A DNA stretch of 64,000 bases. It comes from Ailurus styani (lineage: Eukaryota; Chordata; Mammalia; Carnivora; Ailuridae). The DNA lies in the NCBI GenBank assembly GCA_002007465.1, contig LNAC01000102.1, positions 4,295,348-4,359,347 on the forward strand, written 5' to 3'. Positions 45,640 to 57,480 of the stretch are shown here, in pieces; the stretch's first letter is position 1, and every line of letters begins with the position of its first letter. The translations under genes were made by a program, and so were the position numbers. The notes beneath the pieces were generated by a model, which did not search any database, had not been told where the DNA came from, and saw nothing but the letters and a program-made list of their open reading frames with translations.

Positions 45640-47924
45640 AGAAGGGTACTTTAATAGGCAAATTTTTAGTCAGTAATTACAGCTTCAGAGTCTACCTGAG
45701 GGGCAGACGTACAGTAAATAACTAGCGCTCTATAATGACAAATTAAAGAAGAGATTTTGTTTCTGATCTCTCAGTACACTGATACTATCAATTATAAACC
45801 AGGCAATTGTAATGCCAGGCAATTGAGTAAGTCTGATAGGCATTCTGTATGTTAGAAACAAAAAAACAAAGTGTGTTCTAGATCTTTTTTGAACTAATTG
45901 AATCATTAGTAAGATGTGTAATTTCCAGAGGAAACAACTGCATCCAGGTTGGAAAAGCAACTGGATTCAAAGTGAAAATTTCTAATAAATGGTTGGGAGT
46001 TTTTGGTCCCCAAATTCTAACTAGTTGGATTGGATTCTTAACTACACTGATGGTTTATTACAGCATCGTGGACAAAAGCAGGTATTGCAAAGTAATAAGT
46101 GAGATTATTCTTCTGGTATGAAAACCCTTGGAAATGCTGCCCCAAATTGGCAGCCATTTGTCATCATGCTAAATACCAGGGAAATACTGTTTTTGTACAA
46201 ATCTGTATACCATGAAAGAGTTAAGAAAGGAAAGTGCTGGAAAAATATGTTGTCTCTAGCACCACAGTGAATATTCAACTCCATCACTTTGATATTTTCC
46301 CCTTTTTTCCAGGATGGAAGAAGGTACTCAGATTAGCATTACAAATCCTGGACTCCAGAGAGGGAGTTGGAACTTGGGAAGGTGGTGTTTTCAGTGTTTG
46401 GAGATTGCTTCTTTCTGACTCCTTGATCGAGTATGCACTCTTTTTCCAAGAATGCTTGTGTTTGGAAAGTACTTTGTGGTGGTGAAAAGTTTGAACAGAA
46501 AAGATTAATCAAAGATTGGGTCTTTTATGCTCAATGCATAACATATTCGGCTCTTGGATGTGAACTCTTAGCCAAGAAACTATTCAAATTATTCAGGGGC
46601 TGAATGTAAGCTTCAACTGCAAACAAACTAGAGGTCAACTTTATTTAATCTCAACTCATTCCTCTTAAGTTCAGAAACACTGTGCCTTAAGAATTTGCTT
46701 TTAATTTTCTGCATAACTCAATTTTCTATAAAAGTTCACTTCCTATAGAAGTTGCTATTTATTTTATTCTTAAATGCTTAAGGAAGTACGTGTATCTGAT
46801 CTGAAATGTGAAGGGAACTGGAAATGGTGACTATTGTGGCTGTTCTGTGTCCCGTGTGCTTTTAGAAGGGAGGAATGCTTTGGTCTACCTAGTCTTTTTC
46901 ATTTGTTACAATTCCAGCAAATCCTGTATTCTACTTACAGAAATGTTCTTACTTTACCCACTTATTTACACCTACCATCCTTCCTCCAATATTCTCTGAT
47001 TTACTCAGCTCTCTAAAGCTCACAGATTTGTCTGATTTCTGGAATCTGTAACATTTGAGAAGTTTGGGATTATATTTCTCCCAAGGAAGGAGGGATAATT
47101 GTGTGCAGAACTACTGCCCAGACTTAATATACCATTACCAAACCTCCAGAGAGAGATCTCAGAAGAATGTCCCTCCCCCCACCCCCAACTAAGGAACGCA
47201 AAGCGCAGTGCCTTTAACATATCCGATGACTTCTCCTTGCCTGCCCACTCCAGCTCACCAGTGCATCCACTTCTTACAGTTCTGGAGCACAACCTCCTCT
47301 GCAGCAAAAAATGTCTCCTGGATAAAAGCACATTGAATTGGCAAGACCAGTAATCGCCCACACATTGAGAAACTTCCCACTTGCCATATGCTAAACTCGA
47401 TCTTTTTCAGAATGTGTAGGAAAAATGTTCTCTTTATCTCTTCTTTTCCTGATCAATTTGAGTAAGAAGCAATTGTAGGAAGATTGGATTTTAAGAGCCA
47501 CTTTCTCAGGTCATTATTCTCAGTGGCACCAGATGCTTAAAGGATGATGGGAACCTGGATACTCTGTCCCTAGGATCCAGGACTCTAAGAAGTTATGATT
47601 GTCTTAGAAGATCCCCACTCACAGTAGATTTAGGACTTGGCCTATGGGTCCATAATCACAATAATACTTTCTGTGTGCATTAAATTTAATTGGAGTATAC
47701 ATTTCAGTTAACACATGCTAAAAAGTTTGAGAAAGGGAGAGACTCCATTCGACTGAATGTCATTCATTGAAAAGAAAACCACTAATACTCTTTAAACAAA
47801 AATGTTTATTTAATTCATTGAGTAAATAATAACTGAGTGAATGTCCATACTTGATCAGCCCATTAGGATGTTTAATAGGGTTCTCAAACTTAAAGTTTCC
47901 AAAATAGAATTCTTGGTCACTTTT
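45640..47924. other. Unique intronic DNA, nothing recognised
   Basis: About 2.3 kb, including a C-rich run at about 47173-47188. Overlapping frames on both strands at 47020-47361 are not supported as genes. Confidence 0.5.
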
Positions 47925-48350
47925 TGAAAATCTGTTCCTTTTATGCTTATCTCAGTTAACGGTACTTCCATCTAATTACTCAAACTAAAATGCAAGCAAT
48001 CATCCTAATCCTTCTCTTTCTCTTAACCTTCCGAACATAACCACCAGTAAGTTGTATTGATTCAGCTTCCAAATTATAGCTGGAATTTGTCCATTTTTTC
48101 CCCCATAACCATTGCCACTGCCCTAGTCCAAGATAAGGTCTTATCCAAACCACCTTCCGATTCCTTCCCATTGCTGGTCTGGGCTACCATGATTGCATCC
48201 TTTAGACATCTTCTTTCCACTCTTGCTCTCCCTGTGCTCAAGTTCCTTCTCCACATATTAGTCATATAAATCAGATGTTTCAGAATAAAATCCAACTCCT
48301 TACCATGGTGTGGCAAATTGGGCCATGTCAGCTTGCTTTTTTCCAATTGT
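47925..48350 (+). mobile_element. L2 LINE 3' region, sense
   Basis: 'CCAAACCACCTTCCGATTCC', 'TGGTCTGGGCTACCATGATT' and 'ATCCAACTCCTTACCATGGT' follow the L2 order. Diverged. Confidence 0.6.
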
Positions 48351-48849
48351 CAGATCTTATTGGGAGATATTGGTAACCCATGACGAAAGATAAATCACAA
48401 TGAAAGTAAGTCTCTAAATGGATTTTGCACACATACAGTTAATAGTAAGCACTGCTGCTAAACTTGGTCAAGTTTCGGCTCCCTGGCCTGTAGACATGCG
48501 GACAAGTTCCCTGCATGAAATGTTCAATCAGACAAATGCAGCAATATTCTAGCTGCGGGATCAACTACATTTCTGGTTAAATCAGGTGATGGAATCCTCT
48601 GCTAAGTTTGAGGAACCAGATGGAGGACTGGGTCTAGAGCAGCATCCCTGAGGACATCAGGCTGCTGGGTTTATCAGGTTCTTATGTCTTACTTACACAA
48701 GGATGGAAACCCCTCATATCTTCAACCACTCATTTTGATGTGGAAAACAAAAGCAAAAGAAAAAATTAAATTTCCTTACTACTTACAGTCTTAAAATAGG
48801 CAGTGATCTTGAAATAGGCAGAGTGACCTAGGAACTCATCTTTCTCTCT
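48351..48849. other. Unique intronic DNA, nothing recognised
   Basis: No element identified. Confidence 0.5.
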
Positions 48850-49024
48850 TTTTTTTTTTTTTTAAAGATTTTATTTATTTATTTGACATCAGAGAGAATG
48901 CACAAGCAGGGGGAGAGGGGAAGGGAGAAAGAGGCTCCCCACTGAGCAGAGGGCATGATGTGGAACTAGATCATGACCTGAGCTGAAGGCAGATGCTTAA
49001 TTGACTGAGCCACCCAGGTGCCCC
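48850..49024 (-). mobile_element. can-SINE, antisense, internally shortened
   Basis: T-run, then tail and body; the stretch between GGCATGATGTGGAACTAGA and TCATGACCTGAGC lacks the usual TCCCAGGACCCTGGGA segment. Confidence 0.92.
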
Positions 49025-49439
49025 TAAAACATCAGCTATTTTAAGTGAGTTTAACAGTAGGGTTTTAAGTTGATTTTGAATGTAGCTATTTAGTAGTATT
49101 AAGCAGGGAAGAGAAAAAACACCTCTGGTTGACATTTATTGTATTTGTTTTAAAGGTTTTTCAAATATACCTAAAACATTTCTTCTTGCTATTATTATTT
49201 GTCTCTAAATAGTGATTTGCTATGCCCTAGAACATAGTCAGTGCCTCCCTGGGACCATATACCTCAAGCTCGAAACACCAGAAGCAGACCGATGCAAGAT
49301 GCCCCTTGACTATATCATCAGTCCTGACCCCTTGATTCTCTTTTTTTTTAAATGTGAATTTATTGTCAAAATGAGACTACTGATTTGTAGTTTCGTGAAG
49401 TGCCTGCCATTAGCAGATGAATAAACAGTGCATAGACAT
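49025..49439. other. Unique intronic DNA
   Basis: Nothing recognised. Confidence 0.5.
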
Positions 49440-49680
49440 ATCATTAAGTATTTATTGTGGGCCCACTATGTGTACACTCTGTGGCCCCGACTCATATTGT
49501 CTTGTTTAATTCTGCAAGTGAGAATCCCTACCCCTACTAGACAGCTGAGTCCACTGAAGCCAGAGGACTTAGAAAACATCCTTTTGGTTATCTACCCAGT
49601 AGGTGCCAAGACAAGTTTCAGTCTTGGGTCTCTCGATTGCCAAGAAGCCCCTTGCCCTGAGACTAGTACAGCCTCGCACA
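49440..49680 (+). mobile_element. Probable MIR SINE
   Basis: 'TATTTATTGTGGGCCCACTA', 'ACTCATATTGTCTTGTTTAA' and 'CAGCTGAGTCCACTGAAGCC' fit the MIR order. Diverged. Confidence 0.55.
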
Positions 49681-50940
49681 CAAAACATGGTGGCAACAGT
49701 TTCTTCTTCGATTTTAGTTTTTCCCAATCATGTTAAGATAGCTGGGAAAATTCTCCCCCAAAACCCCATCCCCCAAAACAAAAAACCCCAAACCATCAAT
49801 TAATTGGTTCAATATCTGCCATTTTACCTTAACCATAAATGTAGTTTTTTGGAACTTTTACCAGAATAACTCAATAATCAAAACACTTTATTCAGAACTG
49901 CAACCCTGAAACATACACTAATCATTGTTCTAAGTTTAGATAAGACAGAAGACAGACATGTTCATAAAGCAAAAGACATGATGGAACATGAGAAAGGTAG
50001 AAAAGCAATTATCTCGAACTTATTTTCCTTCATATTCTTTTATATGCCATAGCATAATGGCTTATATTTGTGTAATATGAAATATATTTGAGGACTTAAA
50101 AGTGCTCTCCAAACATTTAATTCTGCGAACTTTAAAGTTAATCTGTCAGAGTTGATTTGACTAATTTATCTGATACGATGCTTTTATTCTGTAAATAAAA
50201 TGGCACTTCTTAACATAAATGATACACAAATTCTATGCATGTATATTAGCAAAACTTATACTGGAGCTTTTGTTACCTAAGGGTTTTTTGACTGAATTAT
50301 TACAAACTCAGGAAGAAAAGAAGGAAGGAAACAAGGAAAATCTTAAAGAAAGAAAAGAGAAACTAATTGAAGGTGATAGAAGATTTGAGAATATTTGTAT
50401 GAATGATGGTATAGACATTCCTTGAAATTTGGCTGACTCTATTTGCCCGTTTGGTTTATGTGGATGCATTTTTTTTTGCCATCTCAAAACACTTTTAGGG
50501 AAGAAAGAAATTCAGGTTAAAAAAATTTTTTTTAAGATACAATGACCCTTAAACTTAAGGTTCCTTGACATTCTGCAACCCACACCAGTGTTTTCAGTTA
50601 GATGCATTTAAGTTAACTGTTACTCTGGTTGACCGTGAATCCCCTCCTGTTGGCTGAATCACAGATGAGGCTCTAGAGGGATCCCTATTGAAATTCCAGT
50701 GTGTGCTGAACAGAACTGTATAGAGTTTAGCTAGTTTGAGAAATCAGGAGTGAGGCCCATTTGACATTTTATGCATATTTTTTCTTTATCTCATTCTTCC
50801 TCCCCAACTTCTTTCCCCTCCCTGGTGCCTTTTTCTCAGTGGAGAGCATAATTCCGTTTACTTGCTTTGATTCTTACGATCTGCCTCTCCTTCCAGTCCT
50901 GGGCAGCTCCACCCCTTTTCACAGACCAAAGTAAATCTGC
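49681..50940. other. Unique intronic DNA, nothing recognised
   Basis: About 1.3 kb, A+T-rich, without named elements. Confidence 0.5.
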
Positions 50941-50951
50941 ACAATAATGAA

Positions 50952-50961
50952 CCATATAAGG
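50952..50961. promoter_or_regulatory. Perfect CArG box (candidate SRF site)
   Basis: CCATATAAGG fits the SRF consensus CC(A/T)6GG exactly. TGACATCATC lies a few bases downstream (AP-1/CREB-like) and a TEAD-type GGAATG at about 51040. FILIP1 is muscle-expressed, so an intronic muscle enhancer is plausible but unproven. Confidence 0.4.
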
Positions 50962-53406
50962 GAAGAATGACATCATCAGTTAGTGGTCCCAAGCTGTTTT
51001 GCACAACATTCACCTTTCATTGTTCTGATGACAGGGCTGGAATGTGACGGTTAATTCCCTGTGGAGTAGGGGGCTGAGCAGGGCCTGCTGCTGTTGAACA
51101 AACTTCAGTACCCCCTTATAAAAAACAAAAACAAAAACAAAAGCTACTATGCTTCCTAGTATTAAGGTAAGGAAGTCAAGATCTGTTTTGATTTAAGCAA
51201 CGTTAGTTGTTACTTTCGTCCATGCGCATTTCATTTGTTAATAGGCTTACTTGGCAGTAAACTCGTTTCTAAGTGTTATTGCAAAGAGCATCTTAGAAGC
51301 TGGGTTTGGACATTTGTACAGCCTGACTAATCTGACAAGGGCTGTAAAAATTCGACAACCTTTCAGCTCTCGGCTGTAGGTTTTACTGAGCATAGACGGT
51401 GACAGCCCTTGAAAAAGACCAGCTTCTTTTCTTGGTACCTCAGAATCCTTGACTGGAACTGGCCAAGATGCACCTTGTTGTGGTATGAGGCATGCTCCTA
51501 TTTTTCTATGGAGGGAAAAGCAATCTCATCCTACAGAAACTTGGGGAGTTTGTATAAGAATGGAAAAATCGCGTATCTTGCTGCCATCAGTAGTACTAAT
51601 GTGTTTTGAAGGCTTTTTAACAGAACAGCCTTTCCATGTGCTGTAAATGTATCTTCTAATTAATAATTTCTGGATGAGAAAAGATCAATTTAAGGTAAAA
51701 GTATTATTTTTAAAACTTGTCGGTGTTACTTGGATTTTCTGCAGATCTCTTTGCATACCGTGGGGAAGGCTTGTAAAAGTTGGCAATGAATTAGAATGCA
51801 TAGTGATCCAAAGAAAGCCCTGTTTGTTCTGAAACAGTGTGGACGTGATAACAAGAATAATAAAGAAAATAGGAGGTTTGATTTCAAAGTGGGAATGGGA
51901 TTAAAGTTTGGGCTACGTTAAACAATTGTGTAAAAAGTTCAACTTTAGTAATTTTTCAAAACGCCAAAAAACATTGTCTGAGTTCAGGAGAGTGTATCAA
52001 AATAAATAGCTTGCATTTAGCGCTCAGTAGGGCTGGAGAGTAGTGTGAGTCTTTCACAAAAGAACTTCACTTGGCCAAAACCAAATTTTTATAGCATGAT
52101 TTCAGATTCACATGACCCGTTTTATAGAAATTTGAACATAAGGGCAGATGGTATGGTTTTCATTTGTGTAGGTTTAATTTTGTGTAACATTGATTGTTAA
52201 TCATGTTTTGTCTGTGTTTAAAGTGATGAAAATCTTGAGTTCAACTGAGTTGCAAATCTTGGGTTCATTACATTGATCTGCCTGGATTCTTAATTCCATG
52301 TGATGGATGAACTTCTGTTTACTTGTAAAACTAAATATCCTTTCCACCACAGAAGGGCACTCACATTTCCTTTTCTCTAGATTAACAATAGTCCGGATCA
52401 ATACAAAGTTAAGTCTTGGGATTTTGGAGTTTTGTTTATTGTTTCAACTTCTTATTTTTTGCATTAGCTTTAAAGTTGTTCCAAAACTGGTTAGATAAAT
52501 GTATTTTTTTTATAAATGTTAATAGTAATTTAAAAAGTATTTAGTGGAACTTCACGTATGTTTATATTTAAAAGATTTTTAAAAGACCTTTAGATACAAT
52601 GGCAATAAAATTTCATGCCATTTTAAAGAGGGAGAGGGTTATTTTTCTGAGTAAATAAATGTATGGGAATGTACTATCAGTGATTTAAGTACTTAAGTTA
52701 ATTTTTTACTTATTTTTTATCTTTATTACTTTAAACACATCTTGGTTATGAAAATGGAATTACCCAAGAGACAAATTAGCTTAATAGTATCTTAGTAAAA
52801 GCCTTTAGAAAAGGGTATGTTTTTATAATGTGAGCTCTTATATATAAGCTTAAAAGCATAATATATAAACTTAAAATATGGCTTTTGTCCAGCACTCTTT
52901 AAATGCATGTACAGAGTAAAATGAGGTATATTTTTACCTTTGTAGCCTGCAGATCAGGCTACCCTGACCACAAGGGCAGCCCACAGAGGAGAAGTCTCTC
53001 TCCTTAACCAAGTGGGAGGATCCCTCACGTTGTGATTACAGGGACCTAAAAACACACCTGTCTCAAAATATCCTCCTGCTTTCTGGTTTCCCAAGGGATG
53101 CCCCCCACCCCACCGCATCTTGCTTATTTTCTGAGGGAGAGGGTTACTTGTGATAACGCACAAGTGTTGCCTAGATGAGCATCTGATAATTAGGTGTGAT
53201 GAAACTGGGTGACATATTCTTTGGGAATGGGATAAGAAAGGTCTCTTTGGATTAGAGTACAGGAAGGTGAGGGGGCCACTGGGAAGAAAGAGCCCAAGGT
53301 CACATATTTAGGTGACAGACTTCCTTGGCTCATGGCGTTTTCTGTTCCTCATGAAAATTATTCAGTAAATTTTTTCAGTTGGCTGATTTTTTAAAAGCAA
53401 TATCAG
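50962..53406. other. Unique intronic DNA, nothing recognised
   Basis: About 2.4 kb free of recognised repeats, the longest repeat-free block in this intron. 52500-52900 is very A+T-rich. Confidence 0.5.
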
Positions 53407-53613
53407 TGGGGGGCCTGGGTGGCTCAGTCGGTTAAGCGTCTGCCTTTTGGCTCAGGTCATGGTCCCAGGGTCCTGGGATGGAGTTCCCATGGACTCCTGC
53501 TCAGCAGGAAGTCTGCTTCTCCCTCTCCCTCTGCCCCTTCCCCTGCTTGTGCTCTCTCACTCGGTCTTTCTCTCAAGTAAATAAATAAAATCTTTAAAAA
53601 GAAAAAAAAAAGA
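53407..53613 (+). mobile_element. can-SINE, sense
   Basis: Head GGGGGGCCTGGGTGGCTCAG, C/T middle and AAATAAAATCTTTAAAAAG tail. Confidence 0.93.
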
Positions 53614-53914
53614 AAACATCAAAAAGAAAGAATACTTTTTTCTACTGTTTAAAAAATATTTCATCTGATCGATCTGAGGGTGTTTGAAAGTACTTTGAAC
53701 AACTTAGGAAATATGAAAGCATAATAAAAGATGTATTATTGTGGGTAGTAACTACTCATCCATGCCCACAAGATAAACATCAGTTTTAACTTCAAGAATG
53801 AGATTATATTTACATGGTATCCGTAGATGCACCTCCCTCCTCATTGTCTTTAAAGAATTAATTCTCATTCGAAGGAAAAGATACAGATTGGCAGTAAGTT
53901 CCAATGTATGATTA

Positions 53915-54150
53915 TTATTAATAGTAGCTAATATTTATTGAGAACTTAGCCTTTTATGTACAATAATCCATGTGAGTCTGACAATGACCCTGTGAATAGG
54001 TACTATTATTATTATCCCACTTTTATAGGGAAGGAAACTGAGAAAGAGCTAAATTAAGCAATTTGCCCAAGATGGTAGGGGGCAGAATTAAACTCAAACC
54101 AGATTATCTGGCTCTAGAGCACATACTCTGAACTACTACCCTAGCATTGA
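53915..54150 (+). mobile_element. MIR SINE
   Basis: 'TAGCTAATATTTATTGAGAA', 'CCTGTGAATAGGTACTATTA', 'GGGAAGGAAACTGAGAAAGA' and 'CTGGCTCTAGAGCACATACT' match MIR almost end to end. Confidence 0.85.
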
Positions 54151-54942
54151 GGGTTAGCTTTGAAATGACAAATTTCAAAAAAATAATGTATATTTTCAGC
54201 CAAAAAAATTGTTGGCATGATTGAGTTACGTAGAGATTAGTTTTCTACACAAATTGCTCCATGTGACTTATTTGGTCCTCTGTCAGAAGTTGTCCAATTT
54301 TTTTTCCTCCTAAATATTCCCATTCAGCTTTCAGTATTTGTGGTCCTTCTCTTTTATCAACCAGAAAATTCCTACCTCTAAAGAACCTACAGTGCAAAAT
54401 GACAAAGGTAGAGAGCCAGACTTTAGGATTGTTGTCCTGGGATCCAAGGCAAGGCCCTTCCCTGCTGCCTCGCTTTAAATGGGGACAGGTGAGACCTCTT
54501 CATGTCTGGTCTGAGGAGAAGAGGAACAGTACTCTGCTTCCTCTCTTCCTTCTTCCACTTCATTTTGCTCTCGTTCCTGCTCCCCATCCATAGCAATGTG
54601 TACATGTGGCTATGAGCCTGTAATTCTCCTTTCTCTTCAGCTCTTTATTGACCCACTGTCAGCCACGACTATCTGTGACTCCTTTCTTCATGGATTTGTC
54701 CCATTATCCCGGGCTATAGATTTGTCTTACAAAGTATGTGTTAGGTGTAGAGAAGGGATATGATCTTGAGCCCTAACATTTATAATCTTATATGATCTGC
54801 TTAGGGTACAGCAAAAAACCCAGATGAATCAAATGGGGTAACTTAGCATTATATACCTGTGGGTGGGAAGCTAGTAAGGGACACCGCATTTCCCTAGAGC
54901 TAGTAATGGGGGCGAGGTTGGGGGGGGTACATTTGGAGTATA
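54151..54942. other. Unique intronic DNA, nothing recognised
   Basis: No element identified. G-rich tracts at about 54909-54928. Confidence 0.5.
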
Positions 54943-54958
54943 GGAGTGTATATCTCTT

Positions 54959-55234
54959 TTTTTTTTTTTTAAAGACTCTTTTTTTTTTTTAAAGATTTTA
55001 TTTATTTATTTGACACAGAGAGAGAGAGAGAGATCAGATCACAAGGAGGCAGAGAGGCAGGCAGAGAGAGAGGAGGAAGCAGGCTCCCTGCCGAGCAGAG
55101 AGCCCGATGCGGGCCTCGATCCCAGGACCCTGGGATCATGACCTGAGCCGAAGGCAGCGGCTTTAACCCACTGAGCCACCCAGGCGCCTGAGCCGAAGGC
55201 AGCGGCTTTAACCCGCTGAGCCACCCAGGCGCCC
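54959..55234 (-). mobile_element. can-SINE, antisense, with a 45-bp tandem duplication of its tRNA-like head
   Basis: A perfect 16-bp TSD GGAGTGTATATCTCTT lies at 54943-54958 and 55235-55250. The head segment is present twice in tandem (55144-55188 and 55189-55233), the two copies differing by one base, so the element has two A-box matches (TGGCTCAGTGG and TGGCTCAGCGG). The tail region also contains a repeated TTTAAAGA unit. Confidence 0.96.
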
Positions 55235-55250
55235 GGAGTGTATATCTCTT

Positions 55251-55814
55251 ATACTTATTAACCCGGAGGGAGGGAGTCGTTTCCAGAACCCTCAGGAGTA
55301 ACTGTATCTATCAGAGAGGGCTTCCTAAAGAGACTTGCCCTCAGTAGAACAATGAAGCCAAATATCCAAGACTCTGGAAGGAATTAATACCTCATTCTCC
55401 AATTTCCTGTGACTGCCTCCTATCAACAAAACCAAACTTGAAGTTAGAAGGCGCTTGTCACTACAAAATGCCTCAAGATCAGCCTCCCAGGACTGAGAAT
55501 GGTAGAGAGTGGAACTGAAGGGATAAATGGAAAACATGTAGGATTAAGGATAATAACTAGAAGTATAGAACTTTGCATTATTAAATAATACAATATACAA
55601 ATGACAAGCTTGGTGATTTAGTAACTTCAATAACAATTTTTTTTCTACAGCTATACGTAACATTGATCCCATAAAGTAAGTTGATGTCCCTCTTCAAAAA
55701 CACTCCCTACCAAGAGGTTGAGAGTTCTGATTTGCATCCCTCACAAGTTTATAAGCGACAACTATAGTTATTTTTCAAAGATGAATAAAATTGAGACTGA
55801 AAAGACAACATTTC
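55251..55814. other. Unique intronic DNA, nothing recognised
   Basis: No element identified. Confidence 0.5.
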
Positions 55815-55831
55815 AAAAAGTCATAATTCTA

Positions 55832-56293
55832 GGGGTGCCTGAGTGGCTCAGTGGGTTATGCATTTGCCATCAGCTCAGGTTATGATTCCAGGGTCCTGTG
55901 ATCAAACCCCTTGTTGTCTCATCGTCATTGTCTTTATCATTTTCCTTTTCATGTCCTCCTTGAGTTCCCTGCTCAGCCTCAGTGGGGCGCCTGCTTCTCC
56001 CTCTCTCTGCCCTCTCTCGCCTCATGCTTGCTTGCTTGCTTTCTCTCTCGTGTTCGCTCTCAAATAAATAAAATCTTTTTTTTAAAAGATTTTTATTTAT
56101 TTATTTGACAGAGAGTGAGAGAGACAGCGGGAGTGGGAACACAAGCAGGGGGAGTGGTAGAGGGAGAAGCAGGCTTCCTGCTGAACAGGGAGCCTGATGC
56201 GGGGCTCCATCTCAGGACCCTGGGATTAGGACCTGAGCCAAAGGCAGACACTTAAGGACAGCCATCCAGGTGCCCTAAATAAAATCTTTAAGA
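55832..56293 (+). mobile_element. can-SINE, sense, split in its tail by an antisense can-SINE
   Basis: The outer element is 55832-56078 plus 56290-56293, inside a perfect 17-bp TSD AAAAAGTCATAATTCTA (55815-55831, 56294-56310). Its body contains an atypical ~50-bp segment at about 55910-55965 that does not match other copies here. Confidence 0.94.
56079..56275 (-). mobile_element. can-SINE, antisense, inserted in the tail of a sense can-SINE
   Basis: The TSD TAAATAAAATCTTT at 56065-56078 and 56276-56289 is the host SINE's own tail. The two elements therefore lie tail-to-tail. Confidence 0.95.
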
Positions 56294-56310
56294 AAAAAGT
56301 CATAATTCTA

Positions 56311-56704
56311 GAAAAGACCTAGAGATTGATCTTGCCTATGCTGAGTCAGCTGAGATGAATTTTTTAAAAAGATAGCTTTGCCCTCTGCTAAAGTTAGTGG
56401 TCATGAGGAAAAATTGGGTAATTGGTACAACATAACTATTTCCCTAAGATTTCACAAGGTACCACTTAGATCAATTGGCTAGATTGTGATGCCAATAGGG
56501 CCCTTGTGGTCAAGGAGTACACCATCATTCACAAAGTCGTCCATGTCAAAATGCAGGAATAATCTTATACATTTCTTTCTACCTTATCCTTCACGTTCAG
56601 GCATGAAAACCAGACACTTCTACATCCTAATTATTCTTAAGATCTCCTTTCTTGTATTACAATTTTAATCTTAGTTTAGTCCTTTTTTTGGGGTTGGAAA
56701 ATCT
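56311..56704. other. Unique intronic DNA, nothing recognised
   Basis: No element identified. Confidence 0.5.
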
Positions 56705-57275
56705 CAATACTTTTATAACTGATCTCCTTGCCTCTAGTCTCCCCCTTCTGTAATCCATACAACCATATTGTCATCAAGATATTGTAATATACAAATTTGA
56801 TATTATCACTATTCTTTTTTTTAAACATTGATGTCTTTTTTTTTTATTATTTAGTTGACAGAGAAAGAGAGATTACAAGTAGGCAGAGAGGCAGGCAGAG
56901 AGGAGGAAGCAGGCTCTCCACCAAGCAGGGAGCCCGATGCGGGCCTCGATCCCAGGACCCTGAGATCATGACCTGAGCCAAAGGCAGAGGCTTTAACCCA
57001 CTGAGCCACCCAGGCGTCCTATTATCACTATTCTTGAAGTCCTTACAGAACTTTGTATAACCCTCAGGAATGAAGTCCAACTTCTTAGGATAACATGCAA
57101 ACTGCTTGGTTTTCTGACCTCCACCTTCCATTGGGGTCATCCCTTGACATTTTCCCATCTCCTACTCTGTGCTCTCCACGGGCTTTGTGCTGTTCTTGAT
57201 AAGGTTCTCTTTCTTGCAGTTGCATGCACTTTTCCCTTTATGTGGCATACTATTTCCCCATTCTTCATCTGGATA
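56705..57275 (+). mobile_element. L2 LINE 3' region, sense, split by a can-SINE
   Basis: 'AACTGATCTCCTTGCCTCTA', 'CTCCCCCTTCTGTAATCCAT', then after the SINE 'AATGAAGTCCAACTTCTTAG' and 'CTCTCCACGGGCTTTGTGCT' follow the L2 order. Confidence 0.75.
56817..57019 (-). mobile_element. can-SINE, antisense, inserted in L2
   Basis: Complete antisense copy with perfect 16-bp TSD TATTATCACTATTCTT at 56801-56816 and 57020-57035. Confidence 0.96.
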
Positions 57276-57279
57276 ACCT

Positions 57280-57480
57280 TTGTTTTATTCACTCATTGAC
57301 GAAATATTGATTGAGTACCTACTCTGTTAGACGTTTTGTTAGGGGGCTGGTGTTCAGCCATAGACCCTGCTCTTAAAGAGTTTTGCCCTTTGGAGAGGTG
57401 GGAAGACAGATAATATCTAAGTAAACAAATAAATGGATAAGATGATTGCAAATAGTAAAAGTGCAGCAAAAGAAATAAAT
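57280..57480 (-). mobile_element. L2 LINE 3' end, antisense
   Basis: 'GAAATATTGATTGAGTACCT' and 'TAGACCCTGCTCTTAAAGAG' match the reverse L2 terminus. It directly follows a sense L2, giving opposed L2 pieces. Confidence 0.7.

Noticed and set aside
50219..50425. Lys/Glu-rich 68-codon frame resembling a coiled coil
   Set aside because: Considered as a FILIP1 exon because of its composition, but it does not match FILIP1 and arises from a GA-rich tract (AAGAAAAGAAGGAAGG type).
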